Positions 55,062 through 62,758 of a stretch of 64,000 nucleotides of DNA are shown here, in pieces. The position numbers and the translations under genes are program-made. The notes beneath the pieces were generated by a model. That model made no database searches. It was not told where the DNA came from and saw only the letters and a list, made by a program, of their open reading frames with translations. Position 1 is the stretch's first letter; the number at the start of each line of letters is the position of its first letter. Source of the stretch: Xanthomonas sp. 10-10 (GTDB lineage Bacteria > Pseudomonadota > Gammaproteobacteria > Xanthomonadales > Xanthomonadaceae); assembly GCF_040182365.1 (NCBI RefSeq), contig NZ_CP144460.1, positions 4,340,001 to 4,404,000 on the forward strand, given 5' to 3'.

Positions 55062-57275
55062 CTACACCGCCCTGCGTGGCAGCCGCGCCAGCAGCTTGTC
55101 CAGGGTGATCGGATAGTCGCGCACGCGGATGCCGGTGGCGTTGTAGACCGCATTGGCCAGCGCCGGCGCCACGCCGGTCAACCCCAGCTCGCCCACGCCC
55201 TTGGCCTTCAGCGGCGACATGGTGGGGTCCACCTCGTCGATGAAATGCGCTTCCAGGTGCGGGATATCCGCATGCACCGGCACCTCGTACCCGGCCAGAT
55301 CGTGATTGACGAACAGGCCCAGCCGCGTGTCCACCGCCATCTCTTCCATCAACGCCGCACCCACGCCCATCACCATGCCGCCGATCACCTGACTGCGCGC
55401 GGTCTTGGGGTTGAGGATGCGCCCGGCCGCGCAGACCGCCAGCAACCGGCGCACGCGAATTTCTCCGGTATCGGCGTCTACCGCCACCTGCGCAAAGTGC
55501 GCGCCGAAGGTCTGCTGCGCGTAGCGCTGCTTGAGCGTGCCGTACTCCATGGCGTCCTCGGCCACCAGCTCGCCGTGCTCGGCCGCCTGCGCCAGCGGGA
55601 TGGCGCGCGCGCCCACCTGCACCATCCCATCGGCAAAGCGGGCCTGGTCGGCGGCAATGCCCAGGCGCTGCGCCACCGTCTCGCGCAGCTGCATGCAGGC
55701 GGCATACACGCCGGCGGTCACCGAGGCGGCGCCCTGCTGCCCGCCCGAGCCGGGCGTCTGCGGAAAGCTGGAATCGCCCAGCCGCACCACCACCTGCTGC
55801 AGCGGCACACCGAGCAGTTCGGCCGCGGTCTGCGCCACGATGGTGTAGCTGCCGGTACCGATATCGGTCATGTCGGTTTCGATCGTCAGCGTGCCGCTGC
55901 GGTCCAGCCGCGCACGCGCACCGGCCTTGGCAATCGGCGCGCCGCGAATGGCGCCGGCCATGCCCATGCCGATCAGCCAACGCCCGTCGCGCACGCTGGC
56001 CGGGGCGGGATTGCGTTGCGACCAACCGAAGCGTTGCGCGCCGCTGCGCAGGCAGGCCACGAACGGCCGCGTGGAGAACCGGCGCTGCGGTTGCTCCGGG
56101 TCCACCTGGGTGTCGTTGACGATGCGCAGCTGCACCGGGTCCATGCCCAGGCGTTCGGCCAGTTCGTCCATGGCCACTTCCAGCGCCATCATCCCCGGCG
56201 CTTCGCCGGGCGCGCGCATGGCGTTGCCTTCGGCCAGATCCAGCACTGCCAACCGCACGCAGGTCATCCGGTTGGCACCGGCATACAGCGCGCGGGTGGA
56301 CAAGGTGGTCGGCTCGCTGCGACCGCCACGCAGATTGCCCGACCAGCTCTCATGGCCGATCGCGGTCAGCCGCCCGTCGGCCGTGGCCCCCAGGCGCAGG
56401 CGCTGGATGGTGGCGGGCCGGTGGATGGTGCTGTTGAACATCAACGGGCGCTGCAGGGCCAGCTTGACCGGTCGCGCGGTGATGCGTGCGGCCAGCGCAG
56501 CCAGTACCAGGTCCGCCTGCGCGGTGCCCTTGCCGCCGAAGCCGCCGCCAATGAACGGCGATAGCAGCCGGATACGCTCCTTCGGCACGCCGAGCGCCTT
56601 GCCCAGGTCGCGTGTGCCCCAGTTCATCTGCTGGATGGCGGTGTGGCAGATCAGCTGATCGCCTTCCCAGCGCGCGATGGTGGCGTGCGGCTCCAGCATC
56701 GCGTGCGCCTGGTCGGGGGTGCGGTAAGTGGCATCCACGGTGAACGGTGCGGCGGCATAGGCGGCGGCGAAATCGCCTTGCGCAGTCTGTGGCGGTCCAC
56801 CGAACGGGGCCTGCGGCGCCACCGGAGCGCTGGCCTGCTGGGCGGCCAGGTCGTACTGCCCACGCTCGCGCGCATAGCGCACCCGCACCAGCGCCGCGCC
56901 GGCACGGGCCTGCTCGAAGGTCTCCGCCACCACCACTGCCACCGCCTGGTGGTAGTGGTCCACCTGCGGCGCGGCCAGAAACCGCTGCACATAGAACTCG
57001 CCGGTGCCCAGCGTGGGCACGTTCTGGTAGGTGAGCACGGCGATCACCCCGGCTGCCGCCAGGGCGGCGGCGGTATCCAGCGCGGTGATGCGGCCCTTGC
57101 CGATCGCCGCGCCGACCAGATAGCCATACGCCATCCGCCCGGGCTGGTCGTGCCATTCGTATGCGTAGCGCGCCTGCCCGGTCACCTTGAGCGGCCCGTC
57201 CACGCGGTCGACCGGCTGGCCAAGCACCTTGAGTCGGTCGCTGGGGTTGCTGCCTGCGGGGGTGTCGAACTTCAT
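55062..57275 (-). CDS. Molybdenum hydroxylase large subunit, PaoC/YagR-like
   Basis: The 737-residue protein binds the molybdopterin cofactor and oxidises aldehydes. It shows the family blocks QPVDRVDGPLKVTGQARYAY near residue 20, FIGGGFGGKGTAQADLVLAA near 250, EGNAMRAPGEAPGMMALEVA near 360 and KGVGELGL with catalytic E696. Partner subunits PaoA (iron-sulfur) and PaoB (FAD) normally lie directly upstream in one operon, but here the upstream gene is divergent and unrelated. The ATG at 57275 follows GAGGAGG. It may work with subunits encoded elsewhere. Confidence 0.93.
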   Translation of the reverse strand: MKFDTPAGSNPSDRLKVLGQPVDRVDGPLKVTGQARYAYEWHDQPGRMAYGYLVGAAIGKGRITALDTAAALAAAGVIAVLTYQNVPTLGTGEFYVQRFLAAPQVDHYHQAVAVVVAETFEQARAGAALVRVRYARERGQYDLAAQQASAPVAPQAPFGGPPQTAQGDFAAAYAAAPFTVDATYRTPDQAHAMLEPHATIARWEGDQLICHTAIQQMNWGTRDLGKALGVPKERIRLLSPFIGGGFGGKGTAQADLVLAALAARITARPVKLALQRPLMFNSTIHRPATIQRLRLGATADGRLTAIGHESWSGNLRGGRSEPTTLSTRALYAGANRMTCVRLAVLDLAEGNAMRAPGEAPGMMALEVAMDELAERLGMDPVQLRIVNDTQVDPEQPQRRFSTRPFVACLRSGAQRFGWSQRNPAPASVRDGRWLIGMGMAGAIRGAPIAKAGARARLDRSGTLTIETDMTDIGTGSYTIVAQTAAELLGVPLQQVVVRLGDSSFPQTPGSGGQQGAASVTAGVYAACMQLRETVAQRLGIAADQARFADGMVQVGARAIPLAQAAEHGELVAEDAMEYGTLKQRYAQQTFGAHFAQVAVDADTGEIRVRRLLAVCAAGRILNPKTARSQVIGGMVMGVGAALMEEMAVDTRLGLFVNHDLAGYEVPVHADIPHLEAHFIDEVDPTMSPLKAKGVGELGLTGVAPALANAVYNATGIRVRDYPITLDKLLARLPRRAV

Positions 57276-57692
57276 GCGGATGCCTCCTCGAAGAATGCGG
57301 GCGGACGACGCGTGTGGGGCATCTCGGCCGTGACGCCACACCCGGCCCCGGCGATCGCCCATGCCGGCGGTGCGTATCGGTTGTAGCAAACCCCGGTGCC
57401 GTGCGATGCCACGCAGGCGGCATGCGCTCATGAAACCTGCTCACGAATCGGCGCAAGCGCAGGCACCGCGGGCGATTCACCTTGCCGCACCTGCTTGCCG
57501 CACCTGCGCGACCTTGCCGCGGGCCGCCTCGCTGCCAACGCTCCGGCTCGCCAACCGTCCCGCCCCCGACTGCCCCAGGCTCCACCAGTCCCGCCCCACC
57601 ATGAACGTCACCAGCCACCGCAGCGCCCGCCCCGCCGCACCGGCAGACCCGCTGTCATTCCCGTGTAAAATGCGCGGTCTTTGACCGGAACA
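57276..57692. promoter_or_regulatory. Divergent promoter region before the motor operon
   Basis: The 417-base spacer has no gene. Just ahead of the DUF3348 gene (57661-57692), CCGTGTAAAATGCG looks like a -10 region (TGTAAAAT), so a promoter for the four-gene operon is likely. The paoC-like gene must be served by a promoter on the other strand near 57300-57400. Confidence 0.5.
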
Positions 57693-58430
57693 ATGGCGAA
57701 GTCTGCTCCACGGGCGCCCCTCTCGGGCCCGGCGTTCATTCGCCTGCTCGCACGCCTCAGCGATGTCCGCGTCGCCCAGTCCAACCATGCGCTGGCCGAC
57801 CGGCTGAGCCAGTGGATCGACTGGACACGCGCGGTGGCCGTGTCCAAGGCGCTGGATGGCAAGTTGCCCGACATCGACGACCTTCCAGAACCGCGTCCGC
57901 TCGATGCCGAAGCCTGCGCCCGCGTGCGCGCCGGCCTGGCGACCAGCAGCGTGGCCGATCTGGATGCGCTGGTCGCGCGGCTGCGCAGTCAGGCAGGTGA
58001 CGCCACCGACACGGATGCAGCGCCGCCGGTGCCCGACTACGCACCGTTTCGGCAGCATTACCTGGCGATGCAGCGTGCCATGCGCACTGCCACCGGCGAT
58101 CTGCGCGGGCGGCTGCGCGACCTGCTGACGCTGGCGTCCGGCGACATGGCACGGCTGGCCGAAGTGGATGCAGTGATGGAGCTGACCCTGAGCCCACGCG
58201 AGCAAAGCTTGTTGAACACCGTGCCAGGCCTGCTGGGCACGCATTTCGAACGCCTGCGCGAGGCCGCGTACGCGCACGGCGCGCCAACCGAGCAGGAGAT
58301 CGCGCCGCGCGCGGTGTCCGATGGTTGGCTGGATGTATTTCGCAAAGACATGCAGAGCGTGTTGCTCGCCGAACTGGATGTTCGTTTTCACCCGATCGAA
58401 GGCCTGCTTGCAGCGCTTCGTACCCGCTAA
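57693..58430 (+). CDS. DUF3348 family protein, first gene of motor-like operon
   Basis: This 245-residue cytoplasmic protein matches DUF3348: FIRLLARLSDVRVAQSNHALADRL near residue 12, LSQWIDWTRAVAVSKAL, a middle YAPFRQHYLAMQRAMRTATG and an end LLAELDVRFHPIEGLLAALR. Family function is unknown; it regularly precedes DUF802, OmpA and DUF2894 genes. ATG 57693 is preferred over a TTG at 57681. It is 10 bases from the next gene, so all four are co-transcribed. Confidence 0.85.
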   Translation: MAKSAPRAPLSGPAFIRLLARLSDVRVAQSNHALADRLSQWIDWTRAVAVSKALDGKLPDIDDLPEPRPLDAEACARVRAGLATSSVADLDALVARLRSQAGDATDTDAAPPVPDYAPFRQHYLAMQRAMRTATGDLRGRLRDLLTLASGDMARLAEVDAVMELTLSPREQSLLNTVPGLLGTHFERLREAAYAHGAPTEQEIAPRAVSDGWLDVFRKDMQSVLLAELDVRFHPIEGLLAALRTR

Positions 58431-58440
58431 CTGGGACGTC

Positions 58441-61098
58441 ATGTTCAAAACTCTTGTACACGTGTGTGTGTTTCTCGTCGGCCTGTTGGCGGTTTGCTGG
58501 GTCGGGTTCGGCTATCTGGGCAACAACCCGCTGGGCGCGTGCGTCTCAGCGGTGATCGGCGCGTGTTACCTCGCCGGTGCGCTGGAGCTGTATCGCTACC
58601 GCCAGGCCAGCGCCACCCTGGACAGCGCAGTGACCGGGCTCACCGCTGCGCCATCGGCACTGGACGCGTGGCTGGAGCAGTTGCACCCGAGCCTGCGCAA
58701 TGCGGTGCGTCTGCGCATCCAGGGTGCGCGTGTGGCGCTGCCGGCCCCTGTGCTGACGCCGTATCTGGTCGGTCTGCTGGTGCTGCTGGGCATGCTCGGC
58801 ACCCTGCTCGGCATGATGGCCACGCTCAAGGGCACCGGGTTTGCGCTGCAGAGCGCCACCGACCTGCAGGCCATTCGCGGTTCGCTGGCCGCACCGGTGG
58901 AAGGGCTGGCATTCGCCTTCGGCACCTCCATCGCCGGCGTCGCCACCTCGGCCATGCTGGGCCTGTTGTCGGCGCTGTGCCGCCGCGAACGGCTGCAAGC
59001 CGTGCAGCGGCTGGATCTGAAGATCGCATCCGAGTTGCACACGCACTCGGATGCGCACCAACGCAGCGAGGCGTTCAAGCTGCAGCAGCAACAAAGCACA
59101 TTGATGCCGGCGCTGATCGATCGCCTGCAGGCCTTGATGGGCAGCATCGAGCAGCAGAGCATCGCCGCCGACGCACGTCTGGCCACGCAGCAGGCCGAGT
59201 TCCACGCCAGGACCGAAGCGGCGTATGCGCGGCTGGCCACCTCGATGGAGCAATCGCTGCAGGCCGGCGTCGCAGAGAGCGCGCGCGCGGTTGGCGCGGC
59301 GTTGCAGCCGGCGATGGAGGCCACCATGGCCAGCATCGCGCGCGACACCGCCGCGCTGCACGCACAGCTCACCCAGGCCCTGCAGCAGCAGCTGGACGGC
59401 ATCAGCAGCGGGTTCGATCGCAGTGCCAGCAGCGCCGCGCAACAATGGACCACCGCACTCACCGCGCAGGAACACGCACAGCAGGCGCTCAGCACGCAGC
59501 TGCAAACCACGCTGGAGCAGATCGCCCAGCACACCGCTGGATTGCAGGAGCGCGTGAGCACCGCGGTGCAGCAGCAACTGCATGGGCTCGACGCCGGCTT
59601 CAAGGACAGCGCACGCCTTGCGGCCGAGCACTGGCAGGCGGCGCTGGCCGCACAGGAGCGCGCGCAGCAGGCGCTCAGCGAGCAGATACAGGCCATGCTG
59701 GCGCAGGTCGAGCAACGCAGCAGCGCCCTGCAGGACAGCGTCGGCACCGCCGTGCAGCAGCAATTGCATGCACTGGATGACGGCTTTGCGCGCAGCACCG
59801 CCGCCAACGCCGAGACCTGGGCATCGGTGCTTGCCGAACAACAACGCGCCACCCACTCGCTCGGCACGCAGTTGCAGGCCACGCTGGAACAGCTGGCCCA
59901 GCAGACCACCGCCTTGCAGCACGGCGTGCAAGAGGCCGTGCAACAGCAGCTGGACGGGGTGACCAGCGGATTGGAGGCCAGCACCGCCGCCACCGCCGCC
60001 AGCTGGACCGCTGCGGTGGCCGAACAGCAACGCGCCAACCACACCCTCACCCACGACCTGCAGAACGCACTGACACAGTTCGCCAGCACCTTCGATGCGC
60101 GCTCCAACGCGCTGGTGGATGCGGTGTCCAGGCGCATGGAGCAATCCAGCAGCGAAACCGCCACTGCCTGGAGCGACGCGCTCGCACAGCAGCAACACGC
60201 CAGCGCCGCGTTGGCCACCCAGCACCAGGATGCGCTGGCCGCGGCAACCGCCAGCTTCGACACGCATGCCGCAGGCCTGGTCGACACCCTACAGCAATCG
60301 CATGCCGAGCTGCAGGCCGCACTGGAAGCGCGCGATGCACAGCGTCTTGCCCTGTGGAGCGAGCGCTTTGCCGCGATGAGCGCCACCTTGGCCGCGCAAT
60401 GGGAACAGACCGGCGAACGCGTCACCCGGCAACAACAGGCCATCTGCGACACCCTGGCCACGACGGCCGGCGAACTGTCCACCCAGGCGCAGGCGCAGAC
60501 CAGCGCCACGATTGCCGAGATCTCGCGCCTGATGCAGATCGCCTCCGAAGCTCCCAAGGCCGCGGCCGATGTGGTGGCCGAGCTGCGCCAGAACCTGTCC
60601 GAAAGCATGGTGCGCGACACCGCCATGCTGGAAGAACGCAGCCGCCTGCTGGCCACGCTGGATACCTTGCTCAACGCGGTCAATCACGCCTCCACCGAAC
60701 AACGCCAAGCCGTCGACGCACTGGTCACCACCTCGGCGGACCTGCTGCAACGTGTGGGCAGCCAGCTCACCGAACAGATCGGCAGCGAAACCGGCAAGCT
60801 CGGCGCGGTGGCCGCGCACGTCAGCGGCAGCGCGGTGGAAGTGGCCAGCCTGGGCGAAGCCTTCGGCATGGCGGTGCAGATGTTCAGCAGCTCCACCGGC
60901 GAGCTCAACGAACGCCTGCAACACGTGGCCACCGCGCTGGATGCGTCGCTGGCACGCAGCGACGACCAGCTGGCGTATTACGTGGCGCAGGCGCGTGAAG
61001 TGGTCGACCTCAGCATGCTGTCGCAGAAGCAGATCATCGAAGAACTGCGTCAGCTCGATGGCCAGCGTCGCGATGCTGGCGCAGCGGAGCCGGCATGA
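58441..61098 (+). CDS. DUF802 TolQ/MotA-like motor subunit with long helical tail
   Basis: The 885-residue protein has four membrane segments (4-24, 31-50, 106-127, 153-178). Segments 3 and 4, VLLGMLGTLLGMMATLKGTG and EGLAFAFGTSIAGVATSAML, match the channel helices of TolQ/ExbB/MotA proteins including the conserved threonines. From residue 180 to 885 the protein is helical, with four 62-residue repeats at about 315-562. The layout recalls ZorA, whose tail projects into the cytoplasm. It would form a pentameric ion channel around the OmpA-like partner. Its end overlaps the next gene by ATGA. Confidence 0.85.
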   Translation: MFKTLVHVCVFLVGLLAVCWVGFGYLGNNPLGACVSAVIGACYLAGALELYRYRQASATLDSAVTGLTAAPSALDAWLEQLHPSLRNAVRLRIQGARVALPAPVLTPYLVGLLVLLGMLGTLLGMMATLKGTGFALQSATDLQAIRGSLAAPVEGLAFAFGTSIAGVATSAMLGLLSALCRRERLQAVQRLDLKIASELHTHSDAHQRSEAFKLQQQQSTLMPALIDRLQALMGSIEQQSIAADARLATQQAEFHARTEAAYARLATSMEQSLQAGVAESARAVGAALQPAMEATMASIARDTAALHAQLTQALQQQLDGISSGFDRSASSAAQQWTTALTAQEHAQQALSTQLQTTLEQIAQHTAGLQERVSTAVQQQLHGLDAGFKDSARLAAEHWQAALAAQERAQQALSEQIQAMLAQVEQRSSALQDSVGTAVQQQLHALDDGFARSTAANAETWASVLAEQQRATHSLGTQLQATLEQLAQQTTALQHGVQEAVQQQLDGVTSGLEASTAATAASWTAAVAEQQRANHTLTHDLQNALTQFASTFDARSNALVDAVSRRMEQSSSETATAWSDALAQQQHASAALATQHQDALAAATASFDTHAAGLVDTLQQSHAELQAALEARDAQRLALWSERFAAMSATLAAQWEQTGERVTRQQQAICDTLATTAGELSTQAQAQTSATIAEISRLMQIASEAPKAAADVVAELRQNLSESMVRDTAMLEERSRLLATLDTLLNAVNHASTEQRQAVDALVTTSADLLQRVGSQLTEQIGSETGKLGAVAAHVSGSAVEVASLGEAFGMAVQMFSSSTGELNERLQHVATALDASLARSDDQLAYYVAQAREVVDLSMLSQKQIIEELRQLDGQRRDAGAAEPA
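59383..60126 (+). repeat. Four 186-base tandem repeats inside the DUF802 gene
   Basis: Units start at 59383, 59569, 59755 and 59941, each exactly 186 bases (62 codons) and each beginning QQQL. Consensus features are a tryptophan near unit position 22, an A-Q-QRA block near 30 and a TLEQ-AQ-T-ALQ block near 43. Partial, shorter copies flank the array. Equal spacing without frame damage points to duplication under selection for a fixed helical period. Confidence 0.9.
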
Positions 61099-61760
61099 GC
61101 GACGAGATCGAAAGCGACGGCGAATCGGGCACGCCGATCTGGGCCGCATTCGGCGACCTGATGTCGGTGCTGCTGGGCGCATTCGTGCTGATCCTGGTCG
61201 GGGTGATCGGCGTGCAGCTGCAGCTGTCCAGCCGTCTGGACCATGAGGTCAAACAACGCCAGGCAGAGGCGCAGCGCCGCAAGACGCTGGAACAGGCGCT
61301 GGCCGCACCGCTGGCCGCCGGCCGCGTGACGTTGGTCGATGGCCGCATCGGCATTCGCGGCAACGTGCTGTTTGCATTCAATTCAGATGAGCTGCAGCCG
61401 GAAGGACGCGAGGTGTTGAAGTCGCTCGCTGCGCCTTTGGCGCAGTACCTGAGCGCACGCGAGGAACTGCTGATGGTCAGCGGGTTTACCGACGACCGCC
61501 CGGTGCTGGGCGGCAACCGTCGTTATGCCGACAACTGGGAGCTGTCCGCGCAGCGCGCGCTCACCGTGACCCGCGCGCTGATCGCCGAGGGCGTGCCGGC
61601 CGCATCGGTGTTCGCTGCGGCGTTCGGCTCGCAGCAACCGGTGGATTCCAACGCTGACGAGGCGCGCCGCGCCAAGAATCGCCGGGTGGAAATCGCACCG
61701 ATCGCACGCCCGTCCGGCGCGCAGCGCACGGCCCCCGCGCAGGCCGCCGCCACACGATGA
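61095..61760 (+). CDS. OmpA/MotB-like stator partner
   Basis: The 221-residue protein has a short cytoplasmic N-terminus, one membrane helix (about 15-37) with D21 in AAFGDLMSVLLGAFVLILVG, a coiled linker rich in arginine and glutamate, and a C-terminal OmpA domain (about 85-200) with LFAFNSDELQ, SGFTDDRPVLG and AKNRRVEIAP. An aspartate at this place carries protons or sodium in MotB and ZorB. It overlaps its neighbours by ATGA on both sides, showing tight translational coupling. It is shorter than MotB. Confidence 0.88.
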   Translation: MSDEIESDGESGTPIWAAFGDLMSVLLGAFVLILVGVIGVQLQLSSRLDHEVKQRQAEAQRRKTLEQALAAPLAAGRVTLVDGRIGIRGNVLFAFNSDELQPEGREVLKSLAAPLAQYLSAREELLMVSGFTDDRPVLGGNRRYADNWELSAQRALTVTRALIAEGVPAASVFAAAFGSQQPVDSNADEARRAKNRRVEIAPIARPSGAQRTAPAQAAATR

Positions 61761-62413
61761 GCACCCCGGCTTCCGCACGCGCGCGCCTGGAACGTTGGCG
61801 CAGCCAGGGCGCCGACCGGCTGGACCCGGTGCGCTTCCATCTGATGCAGACGCTGGCGACGCGTGCCGAAACGCAGGCCGACGCGGTACGTGCGGTGCTG
61901 GAAGAAAAGCTTGCCGGCCTGGTCGATGCGTATGCGGCCACCATCAAGAAAACTGCGCGTGGTACGCGTGCCGGCGTCGCATCGCCCGCAGTGCAGCGCA
62001 GCCCGCTCGGCGCCCTGACCGATCAGCTGGCAGGCCACGCCGCGCTGATGGAAGTGGACAGCAGAAAGACCGCGGCCGCCGATACGCAGCTGTTTCCGGA
62101 GCTGCCGGCGCTTGACGATTTTCGTCGTACCTGGACCACCGTACGCACCGCCAGCCAGGTGCGTCAGTCGCTGCAGGACGCGCCCAAGGATGCCGGGCCA
62201 CTCAATTCCAGCGTGCTGGTGCATCGCTGCATCTCCTTGATGCGCGAGCGCTCGCCCGGCTATCTGCAGCACTTCCTCGGCTATGTCGATGCGTTGTCGT
62301 GGCTGGAGCAGATGCAGCACGGCGGCGTACTGGCCGACGAAACGGCCGCACCGCTGGCCGCCGGCAAGAAGCGCAGCCGTAGCGGCACATCGAAGCGGCG
62401 TGGCACTGGGTGA
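61757..62413 (+). CDS. DUF2894 family protein, last gene of motor-like operon
   Basis: The 218-residue cytoplasmic protein matches DUF2894: ARARLERWRSQGADRLDPVR near residue 7, RAETQADAVRAVLEEKLAGL, then LDDFRRTWTTVRTASQVRQS and SPGYLQHFLGYVDALSWLEQ near 170, ending in a basic KKRSRSGTSKRR tail. Function unknown. It always travels with DUF3348, DUF802 and the OmpA protein where I recall such loci, so it likely acts as a cytoplasmic partner or regulator of the motor. The basic tail suits contact with nucleic acid, as an inference. Confidence 0.85.
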   Translation: MSTPASARARLERWRSQGADRLDPVRFHLMQTLATRAETQADAVRAVLEEKLAGLVDAYAATIKKTARGTRAGVASPAVQRSPLGALTDQLAGHAALMEVDSRKTAAADTQLFPELPALDDFRRTWTTVRTASQVRQSLQDAPKDAGPLNSSVLVHRCISLMRERSPGYLQHFLGYVDALSWLEQMQHGGVLADETAAPLAAGKKRSRSGTSKRRGTG

Positions 62414-62758
62414 TTGCGGGCGCGCGTAGCAGTCGTTGCAGGCGATACTTGCGACCGCAGCGCGTCATGCGATGCATATGACTCAGCGCCAGAAGCTGTT
62501 GCTCGATGCGCTGACCCTTCGACGTGTATGGCTGATAGAGACGCCGGCCGATCGAAAGACCGGAACCAACCGCATCGTTGCGCAACGCACAACGCACGCA
62601 CACATCGCAGCGACCTCACAGAGCGGCTGAACATGGTGCGCCGTCCTCGGCTCGGTGTGGGCGGTGCGTTCGGAACCAGAGCGTACCAGTGAGGCACGCC
62701 GCGCCGAGCAGCGGCTGCACCCGCCCGATGGTGGGTGCAGTCGTTTCGTCAGCCGCGC
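62414..62758. other. Spacer with convergent hairpin at 62715-62740
   Basis: No gene is seen in these 345 bases. An 8-base stem (CTGCACCC 62715-62722 / GGGTGCAG 62733-62740), extendable to 11 with one mismatch, lies between the converging genes and is followed by TCGTTTCGTC. It may terminate the motor operon. Confidence 0.5.

Noticed and set aside
54567-56564. Long forward-strand open frame (665 codons) across the molybdenum enzyme gene
   Set aside because: It is antisense to the PaoC-like gene, is rich in arginine, histidine and glutamine, and matches no family. High GC gives many such shadows.
58546-60267. Reverse open frame of 573 codons inside the DUF802 gene
   Set aside because: It mirrors the internal repeats of the forward gene and has no start signal or domain.
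57693-62413. Calling the motor operon a Zorya defence system
   Set aside because: ZorA/B-like architecture is present, but no ZorC, ZorD or ZorE nuclease/helicase is adjacent, so the name would overstate the evidence.
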